From Iningainema tapete BLCC-T55 (lineage in GTDB: Bacteria; Cyanobacteriota; Cyanobacteriia; Cyanobacteriales; Nostocaceae): a stretch of DNA of 64,000 bases. How positions within the stretch are numbered: position 1 is the stretch's first letter; every line of letters starts with the position of its first letter. The notes beneath the pieces are model-generated. The model ran no database searches and had not been told where the DNA came from. It saw only the letters and a list, made by a program, of their open reading frames with translations. The DNA lies in NCBI RefSeq assembly GCF_014698965.1, contig NZ_JACXAE010000099.1, positions 1 to 64,000 on the forward strand. Direction: 5' to 3'. The position numbers and the translations under genes are program-made. This document shows, piece by piece, positions 44,435-52,110 of this stretch.

Positions 44435-44792
44435 CCAACGGCAAACCCCTTTGTACTCTCCCCTTGCCAAAATAGCGCCCAAATTGAAGCTCGTAAACTT
44501 CATCTTCGTCTTGAGTCTCCACCTCTAAATCCGTGCGAGCGTAACTGACACACAACAAAGCGTAACCTTTTTCCCGTAACTCCGGGGAAAGTCCTACCGC
44601 CTCTGGTTGGTAAATTTCTCCTGACACCACTCTTACAGCACAAGTGGTACACGCTCCATTTCGACAAGAAAATGGCAATTCTACCCCAAGATTTTCTGCA
44701 CTATGTAAAATATAACGGTCATCGGGAACTTGTAGGGTGTGTTCTATGCCTTTGGCGCGATCGCGCACTTTAACGGTGTATGTACGAGACAT
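44424..44792 (-). CDS. Plant-type [2Fe-2S] ferredoxin
   Basis: 122 aa. The cluster-binding cysteines are in FSCRNGACTTCAVRV (CxxxxCxxC, about residues 43-51) and LLCVSY (about 81). It is longer than photosynthetic PetF by a C-terminal extension (YELQFGRYFGKGRVQRGLPL). It is therefore probably a divergent ferredoxin serving another reductase rather than photosystem I (inference). Cytoplasmic. The following nuclease gene starts within its end. Confidence 0.93.
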   Translation of the reverse strand: MSRTYTVKVRDRAKGIEHTLQVPDDRYILHSAENLGVELPFSCRNGACTTCAVRVVSGEIYQPEAVGLSPELREKGYALLCVSYARTDLEVETQDEDEVYELQFGRYFGKGRVQRGLPLDED

Positions 44793-44866
44793 TTAATTTC
44801 AGATTTTGAATGAATAGTATTGACATTTATGTTATCTTATTGTATATTCGTCTATTAGTGACATCT

Positions 44867-44953
44867 GGAGAGATGGCCGAGTGGTTTAAGGCGCGGCACT
44901 GGAAATGCCGTTTGGGGGCAACTTCAACTAGGGTTCAAATCCCTATCTCTCCG
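44867..44953 (+). tRNA. trnS-GGA: tRNA-Ser(GGA)
   Basis: 87 nt. The acceptor stem GGAGAGA pairs with TCTCTCC, the discriminator is G, and CCA is not encoded. The anticodon loop reads CTGGAAA with GGA. A long variable arm follows, as expected for serine. The T-arm GGGTTCAAATCCC is standard. Its 3' half is the attachment site of the element to its right. Confidence 0.96.
44911..44953 (+). other. Left attachment site (attL) in the tRNA-Ser 3' half
   Basis: These 43 bases, from TTTGGGGGCA to the end of the tRNA, are repeated at 47040-47082 with two changes. They include the variable arm, T-arm and acceptor 3' strand, so the tRNA stays whole after integration. Confidence 0.85.
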
Positions 44954-45001
44954 TTTTATTGATGATGAATTTAGGATTGTAAAACATAACACCTATAAGA
45001 A

Positions 45002-45029
45002 AACCCCCACTGGTTAGGTAGGGGTTTTT
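45002..45029. terminator. Hairpin terminator between tRNA-Ser and the integrase gene
   Basis: AACCCCCAC and GTAGGGGTTTTT form a GC-rich stem with T-runs on either strand. It can end the tRNA transcript on the plus strand and the integrase mRNA on the minus strand. Confidence 0.7.
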
Positions 45030-45050
45030 GATTGGGTGAAAAGTTAGGTC

Positions 45051-46274
45051 TTACTTCCTGATGATGTCTGGTAAACTTATTCGCTCAATATCAAGCTTAA
45101 GGTAATGTTCCTTGATGACTTTTTCGCTATTACCTACTAATTCCGCAAGCTTATGAATCGGATAATCATTGTTGGCGTGATAACTAATCATGGTATGACG
45201 TAATTGGTAAGGTACACGATAGCGAATACCCATTGCTTCAAGCAAGTTTTTCCATACGCCATTTAAAGCTTGTTGGGCAATAGGTTTCCCGTTAACGTTG
45301 ATGAACACATAATCGGTCTTATAAGGGATAGAGTCAAGAAGTTCCATTAATTCTTCATTAATAGGGAAATATCGAACAGGTACTGTCTTGGTTCCCTTTT
45401 TCTTGATAATTCTCCCACTAGCATTAACTTGTGCCTCACAAAATTTGATTCTCTTCTTTTGTAAATCAACATTCTCCCATTTCAAAGCTATTGCTTCTGA
45501 CGGTCGGCAACCAGTTAACCAACAGAAGTAAACGTATTTGAAGTATTGATAGTGCTTACCATTGAGTCGTGAGTAGGTTTCATTTTTCAGGGCATCTAAA
45601 ATTTGGTATATTTCTTTCACTGTGAAGATATCAATATCATCTTCCTCACAGTTAACGCTTCTTTTATTATCAGTTTTAACACTGATACTTTCTAACAAAT
45701 CACGGTACTCTATCCCCCACTTTCTAGGGATATTACCTTGTTTGGAATTCCAATCAATAGCAGCAACTATTAGTTTTAACCTATCTTTATTAGTTTTTGG
45801 ACTACGCTTTTCATCACTAAACAACCATTCCACTAATTCATTTTTTTGCTCCAAGCGTTGAAACGGACAACGCTTGACAATATTGCTGACTGTCTGGATG
45901 GTAGTCAAGATGTATGTTTGTTCCCAAGCTTTGATTGAGGTATGGAAACTAACATATTTGCTCCATAGCACAGTTAAGTCATCTTTCTCAACTATTCTCA
46001 ATTTTTCATTTTTCTTAACCTTGATGGCGTTTTGAGCATTTTTAACTAATGCCTTCAGGTAATCAATCTCAATTACTTGATCATTAATAATGCATTTCTC
46101 AATTTCTTCATCCACCATTAAAGCTAGGTTGAGTGCTTGAATCTTGTCACTACCCAAACCAATTGTTTTACGTCCTAGCCTACTGGATAAACGTAACTGG
46201 TACATAGCACCATAATCTGTATTCATGGTTATAATCGACAAATGCTTAAATTCATTAGTTCTATTTGCTACCAT
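45051..46274 (-). CDS. int: Tyrosine recombinase / site-specific integrase
   Basis: 407 aa. An N-terminal arm-binding and core-binding part (about 1-215) precedes the catalytic domain. Arginine I is in TGCRPSEA, the second box is QLRHTMIS (with Tyr in place of the usual first His, YQLRH), and the tyrosine nucleophile is in EHYLKL near the end. It excises or inserts DNA at the tRNA-Ser gene. It lies 98 bases from attL and points toward it. AT-rich codon use compared with neighbours suggests acquisition. It starts at MVANRT; MNTDYG (residue 17) is an alternative. Confidence 0.93.
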   Translation of the reverse strand: MVANRTNEFKHLSIITMNTDYGAMYQLRLSSRLGRKTIGLGSDKIQALNLALMVDEEIEKCIINDQVIEIDYLKALVKNAQNAIKVKKNEKLRIVEKDDLTVLWSKYVSFHTSIKAWEQTYILTTIQTVSNIVKRCPFQRLEQKNELVEWLFSDEKRSPKTNKDRLKLIVAAIDWNSKQGNIPRKWGIEYRDLLESISVKTDNKRSVNCEEDDIDIFTVKEIYQILDALKNETYSRLNGKHYQYFKYVYFCWLTGCRPSEAIALKWENVDLQKKRIKFCEAQVNASGRIIKKKGTKTVPVRYFPINEELMELLDSIPYKTDYVFINVNGKPIAQQALNGVWKNLLEAMGIRYRVPYQLRHTMISYHANNDYPIHKLAELVGNSEKVIKEHYLKLDIERISLPDIIRK

Positions 46275-46394
46275 AATAAATTCGTAGGTAAATTTATAGC
46301 ACTAATTATACATTAATTGGTTGAATAATTGGTTGAAGTTTTTCAAGCACTACTAAGCTAAACTGCGAAAACCAAATGATGACAAGGGATATAG

Positions 46395-46559
46395 ATGAGA
46401 AAAAAACAGCACTGGAACTGCTATGTCTTGGAAGGGGTGTACAAACAAAAGCCAGCAGTACAAAGGTATAGTCCAGCAGCTAGCCGCTTGAGGAACAAAT
46501 TTAACTCTGTCCACCGTCACGTTTTCCTGATTGCAGCCGATATGCTGAGTATTATGTAA
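46395..46559 (+). CDS. Small basic protein of the tRNA-Ser element
   Basis: 54 codons, ATG at 46395 to TAA at 46559, with AAGGGATATAG just upstream. It reads MRKKQHWNCYVLEGVYKQKP and onward and is rich in K, R and H. It is divergent from the integrase, the position in which small excisionase or regulator genes are often found. No recognisable motif, so any role in excision is a guess. Confidence 0.4.
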   Translation: MRKKQHWNCYVLEGVYKQKPAVQRYSPAASRLRNKFNSVHRHVFLIAADMLSIM

Positions 46560-46574
46560 CTAGCAGCTTATGTA

Positions 46575-46885
46575 AATACACTGTGAAAGAACAGCAGCAA
46601 AGTCTTCAGAGACTGATGAATGCTCTACTCAATCTTGGGCAGACGCAATACAACCAAGGCGACTATCAGAGTGCTATTCAGGTCCCATAATGAGATGCTG
46701 GAAAACAGTGGTTTTCTCGCTGCGGGTGCTACCACTGTCGTCAGTAGCCTCTGGAAAGTGAGTGACATTTCCACAACATTTTTGATGATCAAGTTTTACG
46801 AAAACTTAAGACAAATTTCTCCACAAGAACCTGGAGCGGTTGCTGTTGCCCTTAAAGTTGCCCAAAAATGGATATCCTTCACACT
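46575..46885 (+). pseudogene. Deleted TPR-CHAT protein gene
   Basis: The first part reads KEQQQSLQRLMNALLNLGQT, then QYNQGDYQSAIQV, a TPR unit. After a stop near 46690 it changes frame to ENSGFLAAGATTVVSSLWKV, then SDISTTFLMIKFYENLRQIS. This is the C-terminal part of a CHAT peptidase domain, after its catalytic cysteine. The several hundred residues between are gone. The tail resembles, but is not identical to, the gene at 53104. Confidence 0.7.
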
Positions 46886-46976
46886 GCTGAATTACATCAA
46901 GGGCGGCGATCGCATCTGAATCATTTGCTAACTCAAAGCGGAACTGGGTAATTTCTTCTGGTGTAATGGTAGTCAT
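46885..46976 (-). pseudogene. N-terminal fragment of a small conserved cyanobacterial protein
   Basis: From an ATG at 46976 it reads MTTITPEEITQFRFELANDS, then DAIAALDVIQQCEG, before diverging. It resembles the start of a family I recall only as uncharacterised cyanobacterial proteins (pattern EEI..FR.EL....EALEAL..IEDCEG). The rest is missing where the CHAT remnant begins on the other strand. Confidence 0.45.
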
Positions 46977-47039
46977 AGTGAAAAATATTGTATAATCCCT
47001 TACATATTTCCACTTGTTTTAGCACTGCACCGGATAATG

Positions 47040-47082
47040 TTTGGGGGCAGCTTCAACTATGGTTCAAATCCCTATCTCTCCG
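47040..47082 (+). other. Right attachment site (attR): 43-bp copy of the tRNA-Ser 3' end
   Basis: TTTGGGGGCAGCTTCAACTA followed by TGGTTCAAATCCCTATCTCT and CCG repeats 44911-44953 with two substitutions. It lacks the 5' half of a tRNA, so it cannot be a tRNA gene. It bounds the integrated element. Confidence 0.88.
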
Positions 47083-47491
47083 TTCTCCTTACATAGTAAA
47101 GGTTTCAGCTAAGCTATACATTTTGGGATGGTTGAAGTATTGGTTGAATAAGTAAAAGTTACTAAACCACTTCAACCCGGTCAGAATAATTTAACGTAAA
47201 CTGCTGTTAAACCCAAAATGAAACCAGCCCTAATCAAGCAAAATGCTAAAATGATCGGGACATACCCCTTATTTATCAAATATAAACTGATAAAATAGTA
47301 TGATTATTTGATATAATATTAGGTCTGGAAGTAAAATTATGTCCAGATCCACTTTTCTTCGCTAGTATGAAGAAAGACATTTCTTCGGCAAGACGAAGGA
47401 AGATGTAGGTGTAGATAGCCATTATAGGCGCTTGCATATACATCGCCAGGAGGCAAAAAAATACGGAGACTAAAACCAGGAAACACTCAGC
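47083..47491. other. Leader region of the S1 gene
   Basis: No gene. Near 47125-47150 there is TGGTTGAAGTATTGGTTGAAT, which resembles TTGGTTGAATAATTGGTTGA upstream of the integrase at 46316-46335. The last 150 bases form the leader of rpsA, with a possible hairpin TTCTTCG...CGAAGGAAG at 47357-47402. Confidence 0.5.
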
Positions 47492-48697
47492 ATGGTCAAT
47501 CAGAAACTAACCGCTACTACTGAAATTGGATTTACTCACGACGATTTCGCTGCTTTGCTAGATAAGTACGACTATCACTTCAGCCCAGGTGATATAGTAC
47601 CAGGTACAGTTTTCAGTATAGAGCCTCGCGGCGCTCTGATTGACATTGGTGCGAAAACGGCAGCTTATATACCTATCCAAGAAATGTCGATCAACCGGGT
47701 AGATGCCCCGGAAGAAGTTCTACAATCAAACGAAACGCGGGAATTTTTCATCCTCACAGATGAAAACGAAGACGGTCAACTAACTCTTTCTATTCGCCGC
47801 ATAGAGTATATGCGGGCTTGGGAGCGAGTAAGACAACTGCAAGCAGAAGATGCTACAGTCCGTTCTGGCGTTTTTGCGACCAATAGAGGTGGAGCGTTGG
47901 TACGGATTGAGGGATTGCGTGGTTTTATCCCCGGTTCTCACATCAGTACTCGCAAACCCAAAGAAGAATTGGTAGGCGAAGAACTGCCTTTGAAGTTCTT
48001 AGAAGTAGATGAAGAACGTAATCGCTTAGTTCTATCTCATCGTCGAGCGTTGGTTGAGCGCAAGATGAACCGTTTGGAGGTTGGCGAGGTAGTAATTGGT
48101 ACGGTAAGAGGCATCAAACCATACGGTGCATTTATTGATATCGGCGGTGTGAGCGGTTTACTTCACATCTCAGAAATTTCTCACGAGCATATAGATACAC
48201 CTCATAGTGTGTTTAATGTCAATGACGAAGTAAAAGTCATGATCATTGACTTGGATGCAGAACGTGGACGCATTTCTCTATCTACCAAACAACTGGAACC
48301 AGAACCAGGTGATATGATTAAGAACCGCGATCTGGTTTACGACAAAGCAGAGGAGATGGCGGTTAGATATCGCGAACAAATGTTAGCTAAGCAACAAGGT
48401 GCTACTACTCCTGAAGCAGCGGAAGTAGTGTCCGAAGATATCCCACCAGCAGTTGAAGAAGATATCCCACCAGCAATGGAAGAAGATATCCCACCAGCAG
48501 TTGAAGAAGATATCCCACCAGCAGTGGAAGCGGTAGAAGAGGAAATTCCACCAGCAGTGGAAGCAGTCGAAGAAGACATCCCACCAGCAGTGGAAGCGGT
48601 AGAAGAGGAAATTCCACCAGCAGTGGAAGCAGTCGAAGAAGACCCACCAGCAATTGAAGCGGTGCAAGAAGAAATACCAGCAGCAGTTCAAGAGTAA
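47492..48697 (+). CDS. rpsA: 30S ribosomal protein S1 with extended acidic repeat tail
   Basis: 401 aa. Three S1 RNA-binding motifs are seen: about residues 32-105 (GDIVPGTVFSIEPRGALIDI), 120-190 and 200-275 (GEVVIGTVRGIKPYGAFIDI, then GGVSGLLHISEIS). This is the cyanobacterial and chloroplast length, not the six-motif enterobacterial form. From about residue 316 to the end is a repetitive tail of EDIPPAVE/EEIPPAVEAVE units. S1 helps load mRNA on the 30S subunit; the tail is an unusual, highly acidic, proline-rich addition. ATG start after AAACCAGGAAACACTCAGC. Confidence 0.95.
   Translation: MVNQKLTATTEIGFTHDDFAALLDKYDYHFSPGDIVPGTVFSIEPRGALIDIGAKTAAYIPIQEMSINRVDAPEEVLQSNETREFFILTDENEDGQLTLSIRRIEYMRAWERVRQLQAEDATVRSGVFATNRGGALVRIEGLRGFIPGSHISTRKPKEELVGEELPLKFLEVDEERNRLVLSHRRALVERKMNRLEVGEVVIGTVRGIKPYGAFIDIGGVSGLLHISEISHEHIDTPHSVFNVNDEVKVMIIDLDAERGRISLSTKQLEPEPGDMIKNRDLVYDKAEEMAVRYREQMLAKQQGATTPEAAEVVSEDIPPAVEEDIPPAMEEDIPPAVEEDIPPAVEAVEEEIPPAVEAVEEDIPPAVEAVEEEIPPAVEAVEEDPPAIEAVQEEIPAAVQE
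48430..48690 (+). repeat. 24/33-bp tandem repeat encoding the S1 tail
   Basis: GAAGATATCCCACCAGCAGT and its variants recur four times every 24 bases, then every 33 bases with an added GCGGTAGAA or GCAGTCGAA. The reading frame is kept throughout. Confidence 0.9.
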
Positions 48698-48734
48698 TAC
48701 ATTTCAAAGATTAATGTTATCTTTTGTTAGATTT

Positions 48735-48757
48735 AGAGGGATCAAACCCTCTTTTTT
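48735..48757 (+). terminator. Terminator of the S1 gene
   Basis: AGAGGG and CCCTCT flank ATCAAA, followed by a T-run, about 40 bases after the stop. A textbook intrinsic terminator. Confidence 0.9.
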
Positions 48758-48848
48758 AATAGACATCTCCACAAAAGACGTAAAGACAAGAGTTATCGCG
48801 TCTCTACCAAGGGTTTTGTGAATTATCACTGCTATGTCTAATACCGTT

Positions 48849-50201
48849 TTAAAATCGATAAGCTAGAAATGGAATCAGCATCTCGGCGCGACTTAAACCA
48901 CCGTGAATCCCAATGGAAGTTGAGTGGCGATTTCCATAAAAGCAAGCCCAATCATGGCGTGGCATGAGTATCAAATCACCAATGCGATGAACAGATTCCA
49001 CCGCCGTAGGTTGCTCTGGTAAACCAAATAAACCTAACTCAATTGCCTCTGCCTTAGATACAACTAGAAACTCGGCTAAATGTTTTTGCACATAATCTAC
49101 CACTGCTGCTTCTGCATGATTAATCAGATGCAAAAAGCGGGCTGAAGAAACTCCAGCCTGCGGTGGTACAAACAGTGATTGAGTCAGAGTTGGATGCTCA
49201 CCCAGCCAGAGAATTTTTTCTGGGTCGATGTAACGCTGACCATGATCTGCGACAATTAATAAGATGGTATCGCTGCGACCAGCTAGGGGACGCAAAAGTT
49301 CTCTTTGTAAAGAGAAATCGAGTGCAGCTACTTCTGCTCGATAACAAGAACTAAGTGGTCCAAAACGATGAGCAGCACTATCTACATTGGGTACGTATAA
49401 ATAAGTAAAACTCTTGTATGAGCTTCGTTTTTGCAGTCTTTCACGCAATTGGGCAAAACCATCCGCAGGTGTGAGATAACTGATGTAGCCATCAGTTCCT
49501 GCTTGACTGCCAACGCTAGTAAAGCGACTAATACTTGAGTGTTTATACTGGTAAAAATTAACAATTTCTACATCGATCCCGGCTTGCTCTAAGAGATGAT
49601 ATAAGTTAGGAACTGGCAGCAGCGTATCGGGGTTAAGTTGTGTATCTAAATAGGGAGAATTAGTGGGAGCGATCGCCGGACGAAAGCCCAGTATGTTAAC
49701 TACACTACCAACTTCGCGAAAATAAACTTTTGTACCCATAATTCCATGCTGAGCTGGTGCATGGGCTGTCGCCGCCGATGTTAAAGCTGTCACAGTAGTG
49801 GTAGGAAAAACTGAGGTAGCTGGCATGAAAAAAGCCTGTGGACTAACACAAGCACTTGCTAAACCCGGTACATCTCCTTCATCTATCAGTGTGCGTAACT
49901 GATCGTAGCCCAGCGCATCCACAATCAGCATAACCACATGGTTAATTGGTGCTTGATTTAACCAATTTCTCCAAGCATCAGTTACCGTCGGTATGGCTAA
50001 TAACTCTGGATTAAAAGGCAGTAATGCTTTTGGTTCACCTAAATTCAGCGTTTCAGGACATAGCCAAGAAAGTACTAAAGCCGCAATGTTAGCTAAACCC
50101 AACCCATCGTAGCTTGGTCGTACTTTATCAAAACCCAAGCTTGGTGGTAGTTTTTGCCGAGCTATAAGAGTTTCCTCTGCGATGGTAAATATGTCACCCA
50201 T
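48849..50201 (-). CDS. Alkaline-phosphatase-superfamily phosphodiesterase / nucleotide pyrophosphatase
   Basis: About 450 aa from the ATG at 50201; a GTG 8 codons upstream is possible. The metal-binding motifs of the type I phosphodiesterase family are VMLIVDALGYD, the nucleophile threonine in SVFPTTTVTALTSAATAHAP, NVDSAAHRFGP, VADHGQRY and GIHGG. No signal peptide, so probably cytosolic. It would hydrolyse a phosphodiester or nucleotide; the substrate is unknown. It stands alone, convergent with S1. Confidence 0.88.
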   Translation of the reverse strand: MGDIFTIAEETLIARQKLPPSLGFDKVRPSYDGLGLANIAALVLSWLCPETLNLGEPKALLPFNPELLAIPTVTDAWRNWLNQAPINHVVMLIVDALGYDQLRTLIDEGDVPGLASACVSPQAFFMPATSVFPTTTVTALTSAATAHAPAQHGIMGTKVYFREVGSVVNILGFRPAIAPTNSPYLDTQLNPDTLLPVPNLYHLLEQAGIDVEIVNFYQYKHSSISRFTSVGSQAGTDGYISYLTPADGFAQLRERLQKRSSYKSFTYLYVPNVDSAAHRFGPLSSCYRAEVAALDFSLQRELLRPLAGRSDTILLIVADHGQRYIDPEKILWLGEHPTLTQSLFVPPQAGVSSARFLHLINHAEAAVVDYVQKHLAEFLVVSKAEAIELGLFGLPEQPTAVESVHRIGDLILMPRHDWACFYGNRHSTSIGIHGGLSRAEMLIPFLAYRF

Positions 50202-50257
50202 TTGTATTTTTTCAGCTCGCCTCACTCATTCTACCTTAAGGTAGAAGCGCATGAAAA

Positions 50258-50282
50258 AACCGGATTACTCTGTAACCCGGTT
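50258..50282 (-). terminator. Hairpin downstream of the 79-aa membrane protein gene
   Basis: AACCGG (with ATTA) pairs with TAAC-CCGGTT around CTCTG. It lies about 50 bases past the stop of the gene at 50331 on the minus strand, with an A-run to its left (T-run on the minus strand). Confidence 0.7.
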
Positions 50283-50330
50283 GTTGCCTAATTCCGTTGT
50301 CAATTTCATCAATATTCTCAAGAGTTGAGC

Positions 50331-50570
50331 TTAAGCAAAGTTGCTGAAGTATAAACCCCACAGACTTCCGGTTACACCAACAGCAATTAAAAGATTGGTG
50401 AAAAACTTGCCTAATTCATTTTGTTGTCCTAATACTTTGTCATCTTGCCCTGCAGTGAAAAACAATGACCAAGCTTGATTGACGGTGATTGCCTGTCCAT
50501 TGTTGAAGTCAGGGCGGAAAACTACTGGTCCAAGTAGATCTTTGTTGGGGTAATCAAAGTCAGTTCTCAT
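50331..50570 (-). CDS. Small conserved cyanobacterial membrane protein
   Basis: 79 aa. The polar N-terminal part (MRTDFDYPNKDLLGPVVFRP) is followed by an aromatic stretch (NQAWSLFFTAG) and one hydrophobic helix at the C-terminus (NLLIAVGVTGSLWGLYFSNF). The single C-terminal helix and short length recall thylakoid small proteins, but the ExxNGRxAM motif of Hlips is absent. I do not know the family name. Single gene with its own hairpin terminator. Confidence 0.75.
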   Translation of the reverse strand: MRTDFDYPNKDLLGPVVFRPDFNNGQAITVNQAWSLFFTAGQDDKVLGQQNELGKFFTNLLIAVGVTGSLWGLYFSNFA

Positions 50571-50731
50571 AACTTTCTCTTCAATCGTTGTTTTCTTATC
50601 TGTAAACTAATATAAATTAATGTAACGAAATATTGCAATAGCTTGACATAAATAAGCGAGTACGGAGAACCGTATTAAGTTGGTAGGGAAAACCGTATCA
50701 ATACAGTAAAGTGCAAATATAATTCTTGTGG

Positions 50732-50805
50732 TGTGGGCATCCGGAGCGCGTTGGAAGAGCTAGAAACCCATTGCACAAGATGGGCGCTTAGAGCTACATC
50801 CCACA
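50732..50805 (+). ncRNA. Possible structured RNA
   Basis: TGTGGG (50732-50737) pairs with CCCACA (50800-50805). Inside, AGCG (50745-50748) can pair with CGCT (50785-50788), and CCCAT (50767-50771) with ATGGG (50780-50784). The nested stems close about 74 bases in a stretch without an open frame. It is more GC-rich than the flanks. I recognise no named RNA family. It could also be a leader element of the gene at 50914. Confidence 0.35.
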
Positions 50806-50913
50806 ATAAAATCTCTTTATATAAGGTCGGTTTTCCTCCCATTTTCTCTCCCCAAACTTACTAGAAATTTAGTCACAATTGGATTAGGGTGATATTTGGA
50901 AGGATAAAATACT

Positions 50914-51105
50914 ATGTTCCCATTTTCTTTTTGGTATAATTCCTGCTACGGTGGTGAAGCTCCATCTCGCCAATCTCAGTTGCAGCGAAAGCTTAGATTT
51001 CTCAAAACGATGCGAGATGATCTAGAAACTAAACTTGCTGGTCTTAATGCTGCTATTAGTAATGTTGAGCAGCAGTTAACTCGTGATGATGTTACTCAAG
51101 TCTAA
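50914..51105 (+). CDS. Small coiled-coil protein
   Basis: 63 aa. An N-terminal aromatic stretch (MFPFSFWYNSCYGG) leads to one long amphipathic helix (SQLQRKLRFLKTMRDDLETK, then LAGLNAAISNVEQQLTRDD), probably a coiled coil. A fair ribosome-binding site (GGAAGG) is 11 bases upstream. Function unknown. The frame is followed by a palindromic terminator. Confidence 0.6.
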   Translation: MFPFSFWYNSCYGGEAPSRQSQLQRKLRFLKTMRDDLETKLAGLNAAISNVEQQLTRDDVTQV

Positions 51106-51129
51106 TTAGTTTTTCAAAAATCACGATTT

Positions 51130-51160
51130 TGTAGAGACGCCCCGGCGGGGCGTCTCTACG
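51130..51160. repeat. TGTAGAGACGCCCC palindrome between convergent genes
   Basis: GC-rich version of the 30-bp palindrome, followed by a T-run on the plus strand. It probably ends the 63-aa gene transcript and, on the minus strand, that of the pentapeptide gene. Confidence 0.85.
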
Positions 51161-51169
51161 TTTTTAATT

Positions 51170-51979
51170 TTATTGATAACCGATCGCACCGACAAAATTT
51201 GTGTCAAATTTAGCCTTAGTTAAGTCAGCGCCACGAAAATTTGTGACACAAGAACTTGTCATAATTTTGAGTGCTTGAATTAATGAAATTATTGTCAGTA
51301 CGATCGCTCCTAATGATAAAGTACTCCAGACAATTCCCCAAACAAAGTTATTTGTACTTAGGTATGCACTTGCTACTGTTGAGATGAAGAATGCCAAACC
51401 ATAGGCAGCTATAGAACCAGCAACTGCAATTGGCACTGCTAAAACTTTAGTAAAATAGAAACTGGCGAGCGCGATTACTACTGCGCCCATCAACGCAGAT
51501 GCACTGGCAATTTGTGCATTTTCACCACCTGCGGCACTTCCCCCATAAAAGAAACCGAGCAACGCACCAGAGGCTGAGCCGGAAACAGTAATTGCAATTC
51601 GTTGCAAAATAGACTTGCTGCGCATTAGACTACTGATTGCCGAACTGACTCCGGCAATACTCATACTTATAATTAAAGCTTGACTATAAACCCAAGCGGG
51701 ATCTTCTGGAGTTTGACCGAGAACTCCGAATATCATATAGCTAATAGCATAGGCTTGGGCGATCGCTACTACTACCGCTACAACCAACAAAACTATAAAT
51801 TTTTCCCGATTTTGCCCAGCTCTAACTCCCTGAAAATTGGCTCCTTGCAAAGAAGCATTGCTGAAATCGCAACCTCGAATATCTGCACCGCTAAAGTCTG
51901 CACCGTTAAGATTCTTACCTTGAAAAGAGCGGTTGCGCAAATCTTGATGAGCAAAGTTGAGAGGATGTGAAGTATTCAT
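51170..51979 (-). CDS. Membrane protein with pentapeptide repeats at both ends
   Basis: 269 aa. Residues ~10-50 carry A(D/N)LxG-type pentapeptides (LRNRSFQGKNLNGADFSGAD), and the last 25 residues another block (NFRGADLTKAKFDTNFVGAI). Between them lie about six membrane helices (VLLVVAVVVAIAQAYAISYM and others). The pentapeptide parts probably form a small right-handed beta-helix at the membrane face. Function unknown; the type is common in cyanobacteria. Confidence 0.85.
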   Translation of the reverse strand: MNTSHPLNFAHQDLRNRSFQGKNLNGADFSGADIRGCDFSNASLQGANFQGVRAGQNREKFIVLLVVAVVVAIAQAYAISYMIFGVLGQTPEDPAWVYSQALIISMSIAGVSSAISSLMRSKSILQRIAITVSGSASGALLGFFYGGSAAGGENAQIASASALMGAVVIALASFYFTKVLAVPIAVAGSIAAYGLAFFISTVASAYLSTNNFVWGIVWSTLSLGAIVLTIISLIQALKIMTSSCVTNFRGADLTKAKFDTNFVGAIGYQ

Positions 51980-52110
51980 GATTATTGTGTGAAGTTGGTT
52001 GTAATTAGCATTAATTGAGCTAATTACTCAGATATAATTGATTACACAGACTTTTTTCTGACTCCTGACTCCTGCCTTCACGAATAAATTTAATTTTGTC
52101 CGACTACTTA

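Noticed and set aside
47040-47082. A second tRNA-Ser gene
   Set aside because: Only the 3' half is present; no D-arm or anticodon arm lies upstream. It is the attachment-site copy.
48337-48707. Minus-strand frames opposite the S1 tail
   Set aside because: They are low-complexity readings of the 24-base repeat on the other strand; the plus frame is the conserved S1.
50331-50570. High-light-inducible (Hlip) protein
   Set aside because: The chlorophyll-binding ExxNGRxAM motif is absent and the helix lies at the very C-terminus.
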